From assembly GCA_036583965.1 (NCBI GenBank), contig JAZBQD010000013.1:2272144-2336143 (forward strand): a DNA stretch of 64,000 nt. The letters are read 5' to 3'. The position numbers were made by a program, and so were the translations under genes. Of this stretch, positions 25,901-37,900 are shown piece by piece (positions within the stretch are counted from its first letter, which is position 1; each line of letters starts with the position of its first letter). The notes beneath the pieces were generated by a model. It searched no databases, was not told where the DNA came from, and worked only from the letters and a program-made list of their open reading frames with translations. Source of the DNA: Prunella strophiata (lineage: Eukaryota > Chordata > Aves > Passeriformes > Prunellidae).

Positions 25901-28775
25901 GTGTGGCAGTGAGCCCAGGCTCCATCCCCCTGGGAAGCAGCCTGTCCATGTGCCAGAGGAACATCCATTCTTCCATGTGGCCCTGGATGCATTTGAGGAA
26001 TCAGGAATAAGAGAGGAGCAGATCCATCAGAGGCTCCTTTACTGCTCACATGAAGGCAGGATTGCTCTCTGCAATGCCACTGGTGTGTGCAAAAAGCCAT
26101 TAAAAGCCTGGGACAGGAAGGACTCTGTCTGTTCTTCTGCCCTTGCACAGCCACAGTGCTTTTCCCTGGATAGTCAAATTGCTTCTCTCTCATTTTCATC
26201 CCAACTAATGAAGATAATTATATCCCCAGTAGAATATTAATTCCTCTGTCATCTGTATGTTTACACCCTGCAGACATGTATCATTTCTTCTTTGTGAACA
26301 GGGCCATCAATCATGGAAGCTTTCCTTCACCAACTCTTCTAATTTTTTCTGCTGTTCACCTCATCCAGTCTCCCTGCAGTTCCCCAGTAGCTTTGATAAT
26401 GAGGTGATAAGAGTTACATGTGGTTTTGCCAGTTTGTTTTACAGCAGGCTCACAGAAAGAAGCCCTGCCACTTTCCTGCTCAGCTATATGCTATTTTCAC
26501 ATATGTATCCTCTGGTTCTATTTGTGGTTTTATTTTCAGCAAGGAAATGAAATCACAACTAGTGCAGAAAAGCCCAGAAATTACCTCTGTAATGGAACCT
26601 CCTTAATATTACCTTATCTTTATTGGTGGGTATGGCTGAACATCACTGTTCAAAACTGAAGTTTAAGTGATCTTCTCTTAAGGGAAAATCTGGAACTGGG
26701 GTGCAGAATTCCAGCATTCAGCAATTTCTCCTTTGGACAGCTTCTTAGAGTATGGTGCAAAGGGAAGAAGAAGGAGTAGTTCCATCTTGGAGAGGAAATA
26801 CAAGGCAAAAAGTCAGAAAGACATACTGGGGGACCATGTATGGACTTAGATTTCAAATTTTTGCTTCAGGATTTCTGATAATCTAAACCAGCCCTCCCTG
26901 GCTGCTGCTGTCACTTGTCCACTTCTGTCCCTCCAAGTCTGGTGGGTTCTCCCTGCACTGTCAGCAGTTATTTGGAAATGAAGGCCCTTGGTGGTGAGTC
27001 CAAATCTCCATCTCAGGCAGGCTCAGCTCACCAAACCTGAACCCAGCAGTAGCTTAAAGCTTAAACCAATAACTGCAGTACTGGAGGGTGGCAGAGCCAG
27101 TGACCTCATTATTGATAACCATCTGATCTGTGCTCCCAAACCTGACTTTGATTTCCTCCTGCACACTCACTCCCCAGCACTTTTCTGAGCAGAATTTATA
27201 AATATTTCTGTTGAATTTATGTTGCATTGTTTGTATCTGCTTTTGGTTGGCAGGCACAGGTCAGGCTGTGAAGTGGCAGTCATTTAAAAACAGTTTTGCC
27301 TCACAAATGCAAAGTTTGTGTTTTTAAGAGTGGCATCTATTAAGTGTATTGATGTTTGCAGGCTTAGAGAGGAGAAGAAATCTAAGTCATTTATGCCTAA
27401 GTAGATCAAATCCAGTATTTTCAACATAATGCACTCATTGCACACCTCCTTCCAAGGAAAGCTTCTCTATATAACTATTCTGACAGGACAAAGCCATGTG
27501 TCATCCCTTGGTTTCTCAAGGAATTGCATCCCATATATTTAAATCATTCAGGTGTCTGATGTTCTTAACTACTTAGAAGCATTTGTTCCATATAGTAGGG
27601 CTAATTTTTAATTTATTTTTCTAAGCACATCTATCCAAAATGATGCTAGGCTTTTATATTCACAGCAGGGAACATTGTGAGGTTTAAATATCCCTTTAAT
27701 CACTAAGGATGTAATAAAAACAAGAGGAGTTCTTTGAGCTGCAGAGTGTTACCCAGGGAAAAATCTACTCTGGAGCTTACAAATGTGAGCTGAAGAGACA
27801 AACTGGGCAATAAAATCCACAACTACGGACCAAACCCGCTAAAAGTTGGTCTGTAGCTGCCCATCAGGAGCTGAGACTCGAGGGGGGAAAAGGCCATTCA
27901 GCACCTCTAGAGCCATAAGAGCCAGGCCATAAACACTTCACAATCTGCTGGGAGGGGGAGGGAGCTGGGCTGTGATCTGCCCCTGCCTGCAACAAAGAGT
28001 GAGCATGAGAAATTTCACCATGGGAAGAATGAAGGAGAAAAATCTGGAGAGATGAGGGAGTGCAAGGAGAGGTGGCAGCTGTGTTTGATTGTGTCAGTTC
28101 ATGTCCACTTATGGCAGCCTCATCCCAGTGCTGATTTGAGGAATCCATGAAATCTGACAGGTGCTTTTTTCTGTTATCAGTGGTGTTGAAGGATTCTTAC
28201 CTGACTGTTGTTATTATGGACCCAAATATCATTTTTCTGCGAGGTGATGAACAAGTTGGGTGAGAAAAAGTACAGCTCAGAGTTTATCCAAGGGCTTTCT
28301 GCTTAAAATCCATGTAAATTTTCAGCTCTTTGTTACTGACTTCAGATGATGTATGTCCCATCATAATGCTCTGTATCAGTTTTCAGAAAGCATCTTGCAG
28401 GATGTGCTGCATGAATCTGTCTTGGTGTTCATTTTATTTTTGGGAGGTGCTGTAAAGCTCAGCTCAGACTCTCCAGGTCAGTTAGACATCCTGGGTGTTA
28501 GTTCCCTTGCTGCTGAGAGATGGATGTGCAGCTGTGTGTATCCTATGGCTATAAAATTTTTACAGTTCTTTTTTTGAAGAAATTATAAATAATACTATAA
28601 AAGGAAAATAAACACGCAGTAATAAAATCTTATTAAAATGAAACGTGATTTATTGTAAGTGCTCTGAATCAAAATCTGCTGTGTATGGTTTAATTGTTCT
28701 CTTGTCATGATTTCTGGTAATGATAATTAACTTCCTCAGAAAGTTCTTTAGAGTCAATAGTGATGTTGGAGGAAC

Positions 28776-28803
28776 TGAGCTCTACACAGCTCTGTAGAGC
28801 TCA
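28776..28803. repeat. Inverted repeat, 11-bp arms with 6-nt loop
   Basis: TGAGCTCTACA at 28776-28786 is the exact reverse complement of TGTAGAGCTCA at 28793-28803, with loop CAGCTC. The arms contain SacI-like GAGCTC cores. No neighbouring gene is evident. Confidence 0.8.
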
Positions 28804-29462
28804 CAGCAGTTTTTAAATTCCAAACACTTTAAATCTTAACAATTATACTTTACCCTTTGAAGGTAGATCCTGATAAGGAATGATACATGTTTATTGATTT
28901 CCTGGTTTGATTAGAACCTTACTGTGATGAACAGTTAATGGAATTTCCATATGACAGAAGAGATCTGTCTTTGCAAAGTAACTTGCACCCTAACTTGCAT
29001 GATTAAGTCTGGTTTTTACCTGTTGGTTTCATGGTTTTACAAATCCCTGATCACCAACAAAAATAATCTTTTGTGGAAACCAAAGCACCATGGCAGTGTA
29101 TCAGCAATCTCAAAAGTCCATGAAGTTTAGATAAAACCATCTGGGTCTGAGCTGCTGCTTTTTTTTCTGGAAACATCAGCTTTTTAACAGAGATTGCTGC
29201 AGTGTTGCCTGCTGGGCTTCTTCTCAGGGGAGTCCATTCTGCTCAGGGCTTTTGTCTGGTCTCAATTCATGGTTAAGTAAACTGCCAGCAGTTTTTAAGA
29301 TCTGCATGATGCTTCTGTTTGCATATGAGTGTGTGTACATGTGTACAAATACAGCAGTGTTTATAGGTGGATGTTAAGCCAGAGTTGCTTTGCTGCCTGT
29401 TTTGTCAGGCTGCTCCTTTTGGCTGAGAGCAGTGGGCTCGGGCAGGGCTGTGCCCAGGTGTG

Positions 29463-30079
29463 GGGGGAAGGATGCAGGAAGGCAGGGCAGGTTTAGGAGG
29501 AAGGATGCAGGGCTGTGAGTGCAGGTTTAGGAGTAAGGATGCAGAGCTGTGTCCAGGTTTAGGAGTGACAATGCAGGGCTGTGAGTGCAGCTTTAGGAGG
29601 AAGGATGCAGGGCTGTGAGTGCAGGTTTAGGGGAAAGGATGTAGGGCTGTGTTCAGGTTTAGGGGGAAGGATGCAGGGCTGGGAGTGCAGGTTTAGGAGG
29701 AAGGATGTAGGGCTGTGTCCAGGTTTAAGGGAAAGGATGCAGGGCTGTGTCCAGGTTTAGGAGTGACAATGCAGGGCTGGGAGTGCAGGTACCGGGGGAA
29801 GGATGCAGGGCTGTGAGTGCAGGTTTAGGGGAAAGGATGCAGGGCTGTGTCCAGGTTTAAGGGAAAGGATGCAGGGCTGTGTCCAGGTTTAGGAGGAAGG
29901 ATGCAGGGCTGTGTCCATGTTTAAGGGAAAGGATGCAGGGCTGTGTCCAGGTTTAAGGGAAAGGATGCAGGGCTGTGTCCAGGTTTAGGAGTGACAATGC
30001 AGGGCTGTGTCCAGGTTTAGGAGGAAGGATGCAGGGCTGTGTCCAGGTTTAGGAGGAAGGATGCAGGGCTGGGAGGGCA
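29463..30079. repeat. G-rich minisatellite, about 19 units of 32-34 bp
   Basis: The repeated core is GGAAGGATGCAGGGCTGTG followed by TCCAGGTTTA (32-bp type) or AGTGCAGGTTTA (34-bp type). I counted 19 occurrences of the ATGCAGGGCT-like core. The first half mixes both types and has variants with AGGAGTGACA in place of AGGAGGAAGG. The later copies are mostly uniform 32-bp units. The plus strand is strongly purine-biased. Open frames crossing the array are by-products of the repeat. Confidence 0.92.
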
Positions 30080-33000
30080 GTGCTTGCCCGTGTGCTCGTT
30101 CCCTTGGCTGAGCTGCCCGCAGAGCTCTCCTGGCAGGTTTTTGTGGATTTGAGCGGGACAGAGCTGAGCTGTGTCTGGGACACACAATGGGCTGACAGGA
30201 AAACAGTGCCCCCGACATCAGGAGTCTGTGAGAACTTGAAAGGGCTCTAGACAGACATATTTTGCATTTGACTCTGGACTGCAGCCTTTGAGGCCGAGCT
30301 CGGCCCGCGGTGTTAAGTGGCCGCTAAGTGTTTCCCTTCTTGTGCGGTGCAGAGGAAGCGGGAGCCTGGATGTGAGGGAGGGAGGGAGCCAGGGGAGTGC
30401 CCTCCTCAGCTCTGCGGCCTGATGCCTCAATCCACAAACTGCAAAAGGAAAAGTCTTGCCTTAAGCTTATAATGTACAACTTTTTGTCTATCGGAGCTGC
30501 TTTCCCACGTTCCCCTCCCGAGCAGATCCTGCCACAGCTGCCCTGTGGCCTGTGACCCGTCCCCACAGCTCTCTGAGCCTCTGTCCTGGGAGCCTGTGGT
30601 GAATTAGCGTGGAGATGTTACCAACAGGCCCTCCCCAAACAGCTGCTTTGCTTTGCCAAATGTCATTTTTGCACTCTTGAGAGCACGGGGAAATCTGGGG
30701 GTGATGCAATTTGGGGCTCAGTATGGGGTTTGCAGCCCCACAGAGATCTGCCTTCTGTGGGGTCCCTTGCATTGTCCCACGGTAGGAAGGTCTGCATGAC
30801 ACTTATAATATACCTGAAGACACCAGATAGCTTTTCTCACCAAAAAATTATCAAAACCTTAAAAAGGTGGGGAAAAGATGCCATTTCCCTCTATCAGAAG
30901 AAAATGCTGTGTTATATGTGAGCTGCTGTAAGGAGCTGGGTAGGAATCTGTTTCTTGTGCTGCAGCATGATAGGAGATATGTACCACTTCTTCAGAGGCT
31001 CTCAAAACACTCTGCAGGCTTTTACCATTCCTGCAGCCGCCCACAGAGCCTTGCTCAGAAAGCTGCCCAAGTTCAGGCTGTGCCTGTGCTGCCAGAGCTC
31101 AGCAGCTCTGTCCTGGCCAGCCCTGCACTTGTATTTCTTATTTTCTGGGTGAGGTGTCAGGCACTAACAAGGACAAGGAGTCACATGCTGGCACAGCTGT
31201 AGGAGCAAGAGTTTCACCAGGCTTTTTCTCTGGAAAAACTCAGCTTTTCCCCATGGCCCCGTGTGCATAAATCAGGCTGCATTTGCTTCATAGTGAGCTG
31301 AGCCTGGATTTAAGGAGCCAGTTTGTGGATTCTGGAGAATCTGAGACCACTTCATGTTTTGAATGAAGTATGAAAGTAAGTAGGTATCAGTGTAGAGCTA
31401 TCTGTTTTATTTTGGGCCCTGTTGATGACATGCTGTCTTTTCACTTTCCAGTACTCATTCCATGCAGATGGCACAGGATCCTTCACCAAGAGCTGCCAGG
31501 ATGCTCTGGGGCTGTGGCCTCTGTGTGCCAGGTGGGAATCAGCTAAATGAGTCCTATTTAAATGGCAGAAAGGCTTTCCTCAGGTTTCAGAGGGGAGGAT
31601 CTCCTAGTTGCAGTTTGTACTGCTCCATGTTGTCCTTCCCTGCTTGTGCAGGTCCAGGCAGACAAGGCAGCCTTGCTTTAGGCCAGTTTGTTAAAGCTGA
31701 TGTGGTAACACATCCTCACAGAGGTTTGGGTGCTGCCTGCTGCACCCATGAGCAATGATCCAAGATGGATTTTGCATTTCAGCTCTCTCCCAGGCAGTAA
31801 CTTTGCCCCACACTGGAGCTTGCTCTCTGGGCTGAGTGCTCCCCTGGGAACCCTGCCTGGGCAGAGGTGGCAGTGCCACTCCAGCCCCATTAGCCAAAGC
31901 CTGACACCTTTCCTGTTCTCCAGCAGCCTGGGAGCCCCAGGCAGCACCAGTGATGGCAAGATATCACTGTGCTGGAGAACTTGTGTACAAACCAGCTCCC
32001 TGCAGGGGCCTGCTGAGCAGTAAGGGTTAAACCTTCACTTAAGGTGGGAGAAATGCCAGAAAACATTTGCCTTACTACAAAACCCAGAGGGGAATGTTTC
32101 TTTCTAATCAGCTTCTCAAAGAGATGCAAAGCAAAAGCTCTTGGCCTGTGCTTTTGTCACCACACATGCCCTCCCTCCTGCCCTACCTCATCCCTTCAGC
32201 ATGGGGCAGAGCCTGCTGTTAGAGCTGGGCTCAGCAGGATTCTGCCCTGCTGCTGCAGTGGGCTCAGAGCAGAACTCTGTGTGTCACTGACTGTCAGATC
32301 CACTCTCTCTCCCATCCCCTTCCATACCCTCAGCCTCCAATTTGTCAGTGAATTGTTAGACACCAGCACATCACCTCTGCCTTCCCATCAAACTGCCTGA
32401 GGGCTCTCCGTGGATGGACAGATGAGGGTAATATGCTAAATTCCCCCTTTGCTAGGATGAATTTCCTGGGGATTGCTCCTATTAGCCACGCTTTCCAGCA
32501 ATAGTAACAAATTCACTTTTTTTTTCACTTTTAAAACATTTCCAGTGCAACTAGAATGGCTGGGAGAAAGCTGATTGTTAACTAGTCATGGGTAATTAAT
32601 GGCTCCACCTTCCCCATCAATCAGCTGGGAGAAGCCAAAAGGATTTGAGTACTTGCAGCAAATGTGCTGTTCCCCAGACATGCTGATGCACAGTGTGCAA
32701 ATGAAGTGGCAGCAGGAGACCATCTCATAGCCTTTGTGGAAGCAGCAGTAAGTCATGATACACATCCCACGCTCCTGTCAGGTGAAGTCTGAAATTCCCA
32801 GAGCTGCTGCTGCTGTTGTGCAGTTTCTGACTGTGTGGGATGTTGATTCATCTCGCTGCTAGCTTGAATCTGACCCAATTTTTGTTCTATTTTTCCTTTT
32901 CAGATTCTGATTATGGTTGTCTTTTTCCGCTTTCTACAATTAAAATACTAGCATTAGAAAAGCAGGACATGGAGGGGGAGCAGATGCAATGCTGGCTTTC

Positions 33001-34577
33001 CTTCTGTAGCAGAGCAAAAAAGCATTTCTGCATCTATTTTGTTTGTGTCTGGTAGTGGCTGTGCAAGCCCAAGCAGAGATCTGACCTTGATACCATTTCA
33101 GCTGACCTTTTCCCTTCTCATTTATTTCTCCCCATATTTAATAAATAATTTCCATTTGAACTACAAGTTGACATTTCTCCACCACATGGTATTCCTCTCC
33201 TCAGTGGTCCTGAGACTCCACAGCTCTGGATGTCTCCAAGTCACCTGAGGGAGGAAAGCCTGTAGTCTTCTGTGTTACCCAGGGGTTTAAAAGGGATGCC
33301 AGCAAGGCTGGATGTGGTTCTGCAGAGGTGCCAGGAGCCAGTGGACCATCTCCTGCTATAAAATCCTCCTCAGGACTTCCCAAATTCTCCAGCCCTTTTC
33401 TTTAAAACATTCTTCCTTGCCACACTAAGCAATGGCTTTTTTTTACCTAAAATTCAATATACCACTGGAAGAGAGTCCCTGCTCTGATCAAGCTCCTTTG
33501 TCCTCTCTGCATGTCCTTACATTTCCTGCTCCAAAAGGCAGTAAAAACAGAACTGAAGGATTGTTGTTTGGGTGTAGAAACTCACTAAATAAATTCAAAA
33601 TTTGTTTTGTATGTCAGACTGAAGATCAGATGTCCCAGTAACATCACTGACAAAATACAAAAAAAAACCCATTTATTTTATTTGGAATAAGTCTAGACAA
33701 TGAAAGTGATGCAGCCTTACAGCAAGTTCTTTGTAATGAACAGAGCTCCTAAATTTGCTGTGTGGGACCCAGCACTGGCCTGTTCAGTGTTATCCTGCTT
33801 TTGACCTCCACTTTTTCACCGTCTTGGCCCTGTAAATGTTAGTACAGCCATTTGTGTGTGAATGCACAGAACCCCCTTCCTCAGGAGGTGCAGTGCCTGT
33901 CTTGGGCCCTGGAGCTTGAGCCTTGATTGCTGTCTCTTAGCACTTGTAAGCACTTATAAGCACAAAAGCTAATGGTCACACTTGCAGAATAAACTAATTA
34001 AGGGAAAATGCTCAAGCCCTTCGATTTCTGCTCAGCCTTCCCTGGGTAAGAGCAGTGCCTTGAGCAAGGAATGAACTCAGTGCCTGATCCTCCTGGAAAA
34101 GAAGTGCAGCTCAAGGCTGGGAATGCAGAAATTGGGCAGATGAGTGACGTTGTTACACCATCAAATGTGTTCATTGTTATTCACATTCGTGTTGTTGGAG
34201 AAGGCATCTGTGGGTGAAGGGATGTGTTGCTGCAGCATTCCAGTTGGGAGAGCAAACTTTACACAGACTGTTAATCATCCCCTTGGGAAGGAAGAGCTGC
34301 ATGCCTCCTGATGCTGATACCAGGAATCAAGAGCAGAATGATTCTGTGTGCTGAAGATGAGAAGGATCACAAACCCATGGAATAGCCAAAGAGAAATTAT
34401 CCCTGCTTTGCTGTTTAAGGGATTTGTTTTTATTTTGTAGCTAAATTCTCAACTGATGTTTTCAGTCTTGTCTCTATTTGTTTAAAAGTGCGTTAGCAGT
34501 AAATCAAGGTGCATTTCCCCTGTAGGGTTTCCTGTATGTCAAAGCCATGTTAATTCTCTTTGATTTTCTTCCCCTAG

Positions 34578-34904
34578 CCCCAGCCATTGCTGCAGATCCT
34601 TCCTCTCTTTGTCCCTTTGGACATCAAAGGCTCGCAAGGGGACAACCCTGGCGGGAAGCTCCTCCCTGCTCATTAGCCTCCATAAAACAGGAACTCACCT
34701 TGGCTAGCTGTGCTTGGAGTCCCATCCCCATCCCGCTCACTCTTGACACTGGATCTCGGAAGGAAGGGCTTGTGCTTGCTCCAGGAAATCAGACCTGCTT
34801 TTGAACTGGACTATTTTGGCTCCCCTTGTAAGAACTCTGGTGGCTCTCTTGGCCCTGCAAGCTCCTCCACGTCACAGTACATGGAAAAATGCAAGCTTTA
34901 CCAG
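34578..34904 (+). CDS. TBX6L: TBX6L exon 1: 5'UTR plus first 16 coding bases
   Basis: The donor is CCAG|GTAAGT at 34904/34905. Only the frame ending with one base of a codon fits exon 39013, because phase 0 would read ACG TGA. In that frame the ATG is at 34889-34891, giving MQALP before the junction. The main ATG has A at -3. An out-of-frame ATG lies eight bases upstream (34881). The left boundary assumes use of the acceptor CCCCTAG at 34577. If transcription starts within this segment, the exon is shorter. Confidence 0.65.
34681..34687 (+). promoter_or_regulatory. Weak TATA-like box upstream of the TBX6L start codon
   Basis: CATAAAA lies about 200 bp upstream of the start codon and would place transcription start near 34,712. 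This competes with the reading of 34577 as a splice acceptor. No CpG-dense promoter is visible here. The call is tentative. Confidence 0.2.
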
Positions 34905-37900
34905 GTAAGTGAAGGATTCCTTCCCTTTTCTCACTGCATGGAAAGATCCTAGACTCATGCCAGAAAGGGAGCAAGTGCTCCTGAAGGGCTCACCAGCATT
35001 TATGGAAGAGTGCATGGGGCTGGAGAGGATTTAAAACTGGGTTTTTTCATGGGACTAGATGAAAAATTGTGCATTTGAGTGTTTTTTTTTGAGAGCCTTA
35101 GAAGATCTTTTGTAAAGGTTTGCTCACAATTGTGCCCGAAATTCCCTTACCCACATCACCTTGTGCAGTGTGACCCTTCAGCTGAAGACTGGAGGTGTTG
35201 TTTGTGTATTGTCTGCAAAGCACTGGGTTCTTCAGGTTGAAGGCCACAGAAAGTTTGGAAATACTTGTCATATTTTTAATAACAGTTCTGATACAAACTC
35301 TCTGGTTTTGGTTTGGTTTTTTTTTCCCCCCAATTTCCTATGTCCTTTGAAAGCATGAACCCCAATCAGGCATAGCTGATTCCTTCTAGGTTCACACCCA
35401 GCACAGGATTTTTGTGATTTCCTTAGGGTTTCATTATGTTTTCCTTCAGTCCATCTCATAGCATGCTGTTAATCTCTCCTGTGTGGAGCATTCCTGGATT
35501 GGGCACAAGGACAGAGATGCCCTGGGACACTAAGGGCCAGCCTAGAGGTGCTGTATTTGTGAGAGCAACTGAACCCTAAATTTACTCTGGGGTTTTACTC
35601 TGCATCAGAAAAAATCCTGGCCCAGTTTATAGGCACATCAGAGGTGACTGAGCAGTCTCAGCTTCCTTATTCTTCCTCTGCAAGATGTTGTCTCTTTCAT
35701 GAGCAAAATACATGTGCAGTGATTTAGATGATTTCCACCTTCACTGCTGTTTTGGGTTTTTTCAGTCCCTACTGTGTTGATCTGATTCATACTGATTTCT
35801 GCCACTTAAATTCTAAGTTGAAAAACAAAAGAGCAGCAGGGGAAAAAAAAAGTTGACTGTATTATGGTATTTTCATGTTAAAGATTCCAAATATTGCAGT
35901 ATTCAGCTCATTTTCTTACTGGGTTGCTTCTGGTGTATGACCTCCTACAGCAGAAATGTTCCAGGTGATGACTGGATGCATCTGAGAGATGAAGCTGTTG
36001 CATTTGTAGAAACATCATACTTTTGTTATTGCCAAAAAACTTTCTGGGTCTGAGAAATGAGGCTCCCTCCAGAGGGTCAGGGTGTTTCTACTGACATTGA
36101 GAAGATCAGAGAACATGGGAGGGTTTTTTTGCTTGTTTGCAAGATGAATTTATTAGAAAGCTTTGTATACTGATGTGTATTCCTCCCTGGTGAGCACTGG
36201 ATAGCTGTGAGTGTTGGGCTTCAAGATAACAGCAGCAAATGTAATAATAACTGATTTTAGTCAAGGTAAGTGTAGCTTTTTCCCTTATTGGAGTTTTCCC
36301 AGTATTGCAAATCCTATCCTACACATTTTGGGAAGGCTGCAACAAATTTTCTGACATTCTAACATTGTCTCAGTAATGGAAAATTAATTGAGGAACTGCT
36401 TTAGGTGAGGCAGTTGTACTCAGCATCTTCTATCCAGAGATCTTCCTCCTAAAGCTACTGACTCACATTTCTCCTTCTTTCCTTTCTGTCCCCAAGATGA
36501 CAGAAAGGTATGTACAGCTCATTCTAGATACAGAAACTGTAGCACAAGCTACTCCTTTTGGTACAAGGACCTTGAAATCAAGCATAGAATAGATGGAAGA
36601 TCTCTTAATTTTCAGTGCCTTTACCACTGCAGCTTCCTCCCCTTCAACCTCATGTGGACATAAAGAACATGTTTTTGAACAGGCCATGTATGGTGTTACC
36701 AACACAATGATAATAGGAATGTCTTTTAAAAAGTAAAACTAGAACTGCTGGAAAAGGTTTAATCTCTTTTAGATAAATAATGGTTTTAAAACCAAGTTGC
36801 ACAGAAGAGGAAACCATAGAAGTACAGCTCACACAGCTCCACTCAGTGCTTGGACACTCTGCCCAAACCTCTCTGTGCCATAGTTCCAACACTCAGGCAT
36901 CTTTGTGGGAGGGTGAGTGCACGAGCCTTGCCATCAGTTACACAGGCACAAACTAGGAGGGAAACAAAAATCCAAACAAAATTTGCAAACAAAATCCAAA
37001 GTGGGTCCTACAAACAGATCCATCACTGCAGGGTCCTGCTGAAGCTGGCAGCAGCTGAGTGGATCCATTCACCAGCTCACACCTTTCCTGGGCTCCAGTC
37101 CTCATGCAGACTGTTCATGTCCTGCTTTCCAGCCTCAGCCTGTGCACACAAACCTGCACAGTGGAAGGCATTAACTGCATTTTCAGACCTTAGCTGCAGC
37201 ATTTATTGTCCCTGTCTCCTGCAGCACTGTGCTCCTACAGGTGTGTTGTGGACTCATTGTGGTAAAAACCAGATTATAACATCTACCTTTGATTTTTAAT
37301 TCAGTGTTGAACTCCTTTCACTTCAATTCCTCTCGACTTCATTGGAAATCTCCCCTCACTTAAGACTCCTGAGATCTGCCTTGTTGTAGTCTCTTTTAAT
37401 GGCATTGGAATTTGCTTAAAGAAATGTTAATTCGAAAATTCATTTGGGGAAGGAGCGAGCATCTGTCTAGCTAATCAAAACCTGTTTGCATTTATTTGTG
37501 ACTGGATGGCTCCTGTGGGAAATCAGCCCAATTTTATTGTAACTCCTTTTGATACATGTGCTGCACTGAGCTACCAAATGCGTGGTCTCATGGCAGCTTT
37601 CATGTCTTTGCAAGAGGATATGGGGGAAGCTTTCGTAAGAAGATGTTAACAGGCTAATCTTGGTGAGCAAACTAGGTGTCACTTCTTGGCCAGTTCATTA
37701 ATGTTGGATCAAAGCAGAAAAAAGGGTAGAGGATTTTTTTTTTAAATGCCTAAAGACCTCAACAAACAGACAAAATGACATTTTAATGTTTTCTACTTCT
37801 TAATCCTGAGGGAAGAACCACTTAGACTTGTATTGGGTTGTTTTGGTGGAAAGATGTCCCTTCGTGAAAAAAGCTAATTTCTCTGAAAATAGTTGCCTAC

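Larger units (their letters stand above)
16101..34577. other. Intergenic region between the first gene and TBX6L
   Basis: About 18.5 kb with no gene I can support. Open frames are short. An exon-like stretch at about 18,762-18,876 has an acceptor (TCTTTTGCAG) and a donor (GCCAG|GTGAGA), but no matching neighbours. The region holds the inverted repeats near 22.9 kb and 28.8 kb and the minisatellite at 29.46-30.08 kb. The rest looks like ordinary unique sequence and could contain TBX6L regulatory elements. Confidence 0.55.

Noticed and set aside
34710..34904. Phase-0 frame through TBX6L exon 1 as the N-terminus
   Set aside because: It ends in phase 0 at the donor, and exon 39013 would then read ACG TGA. 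Only the phase-1 frame joins the T-box frame.
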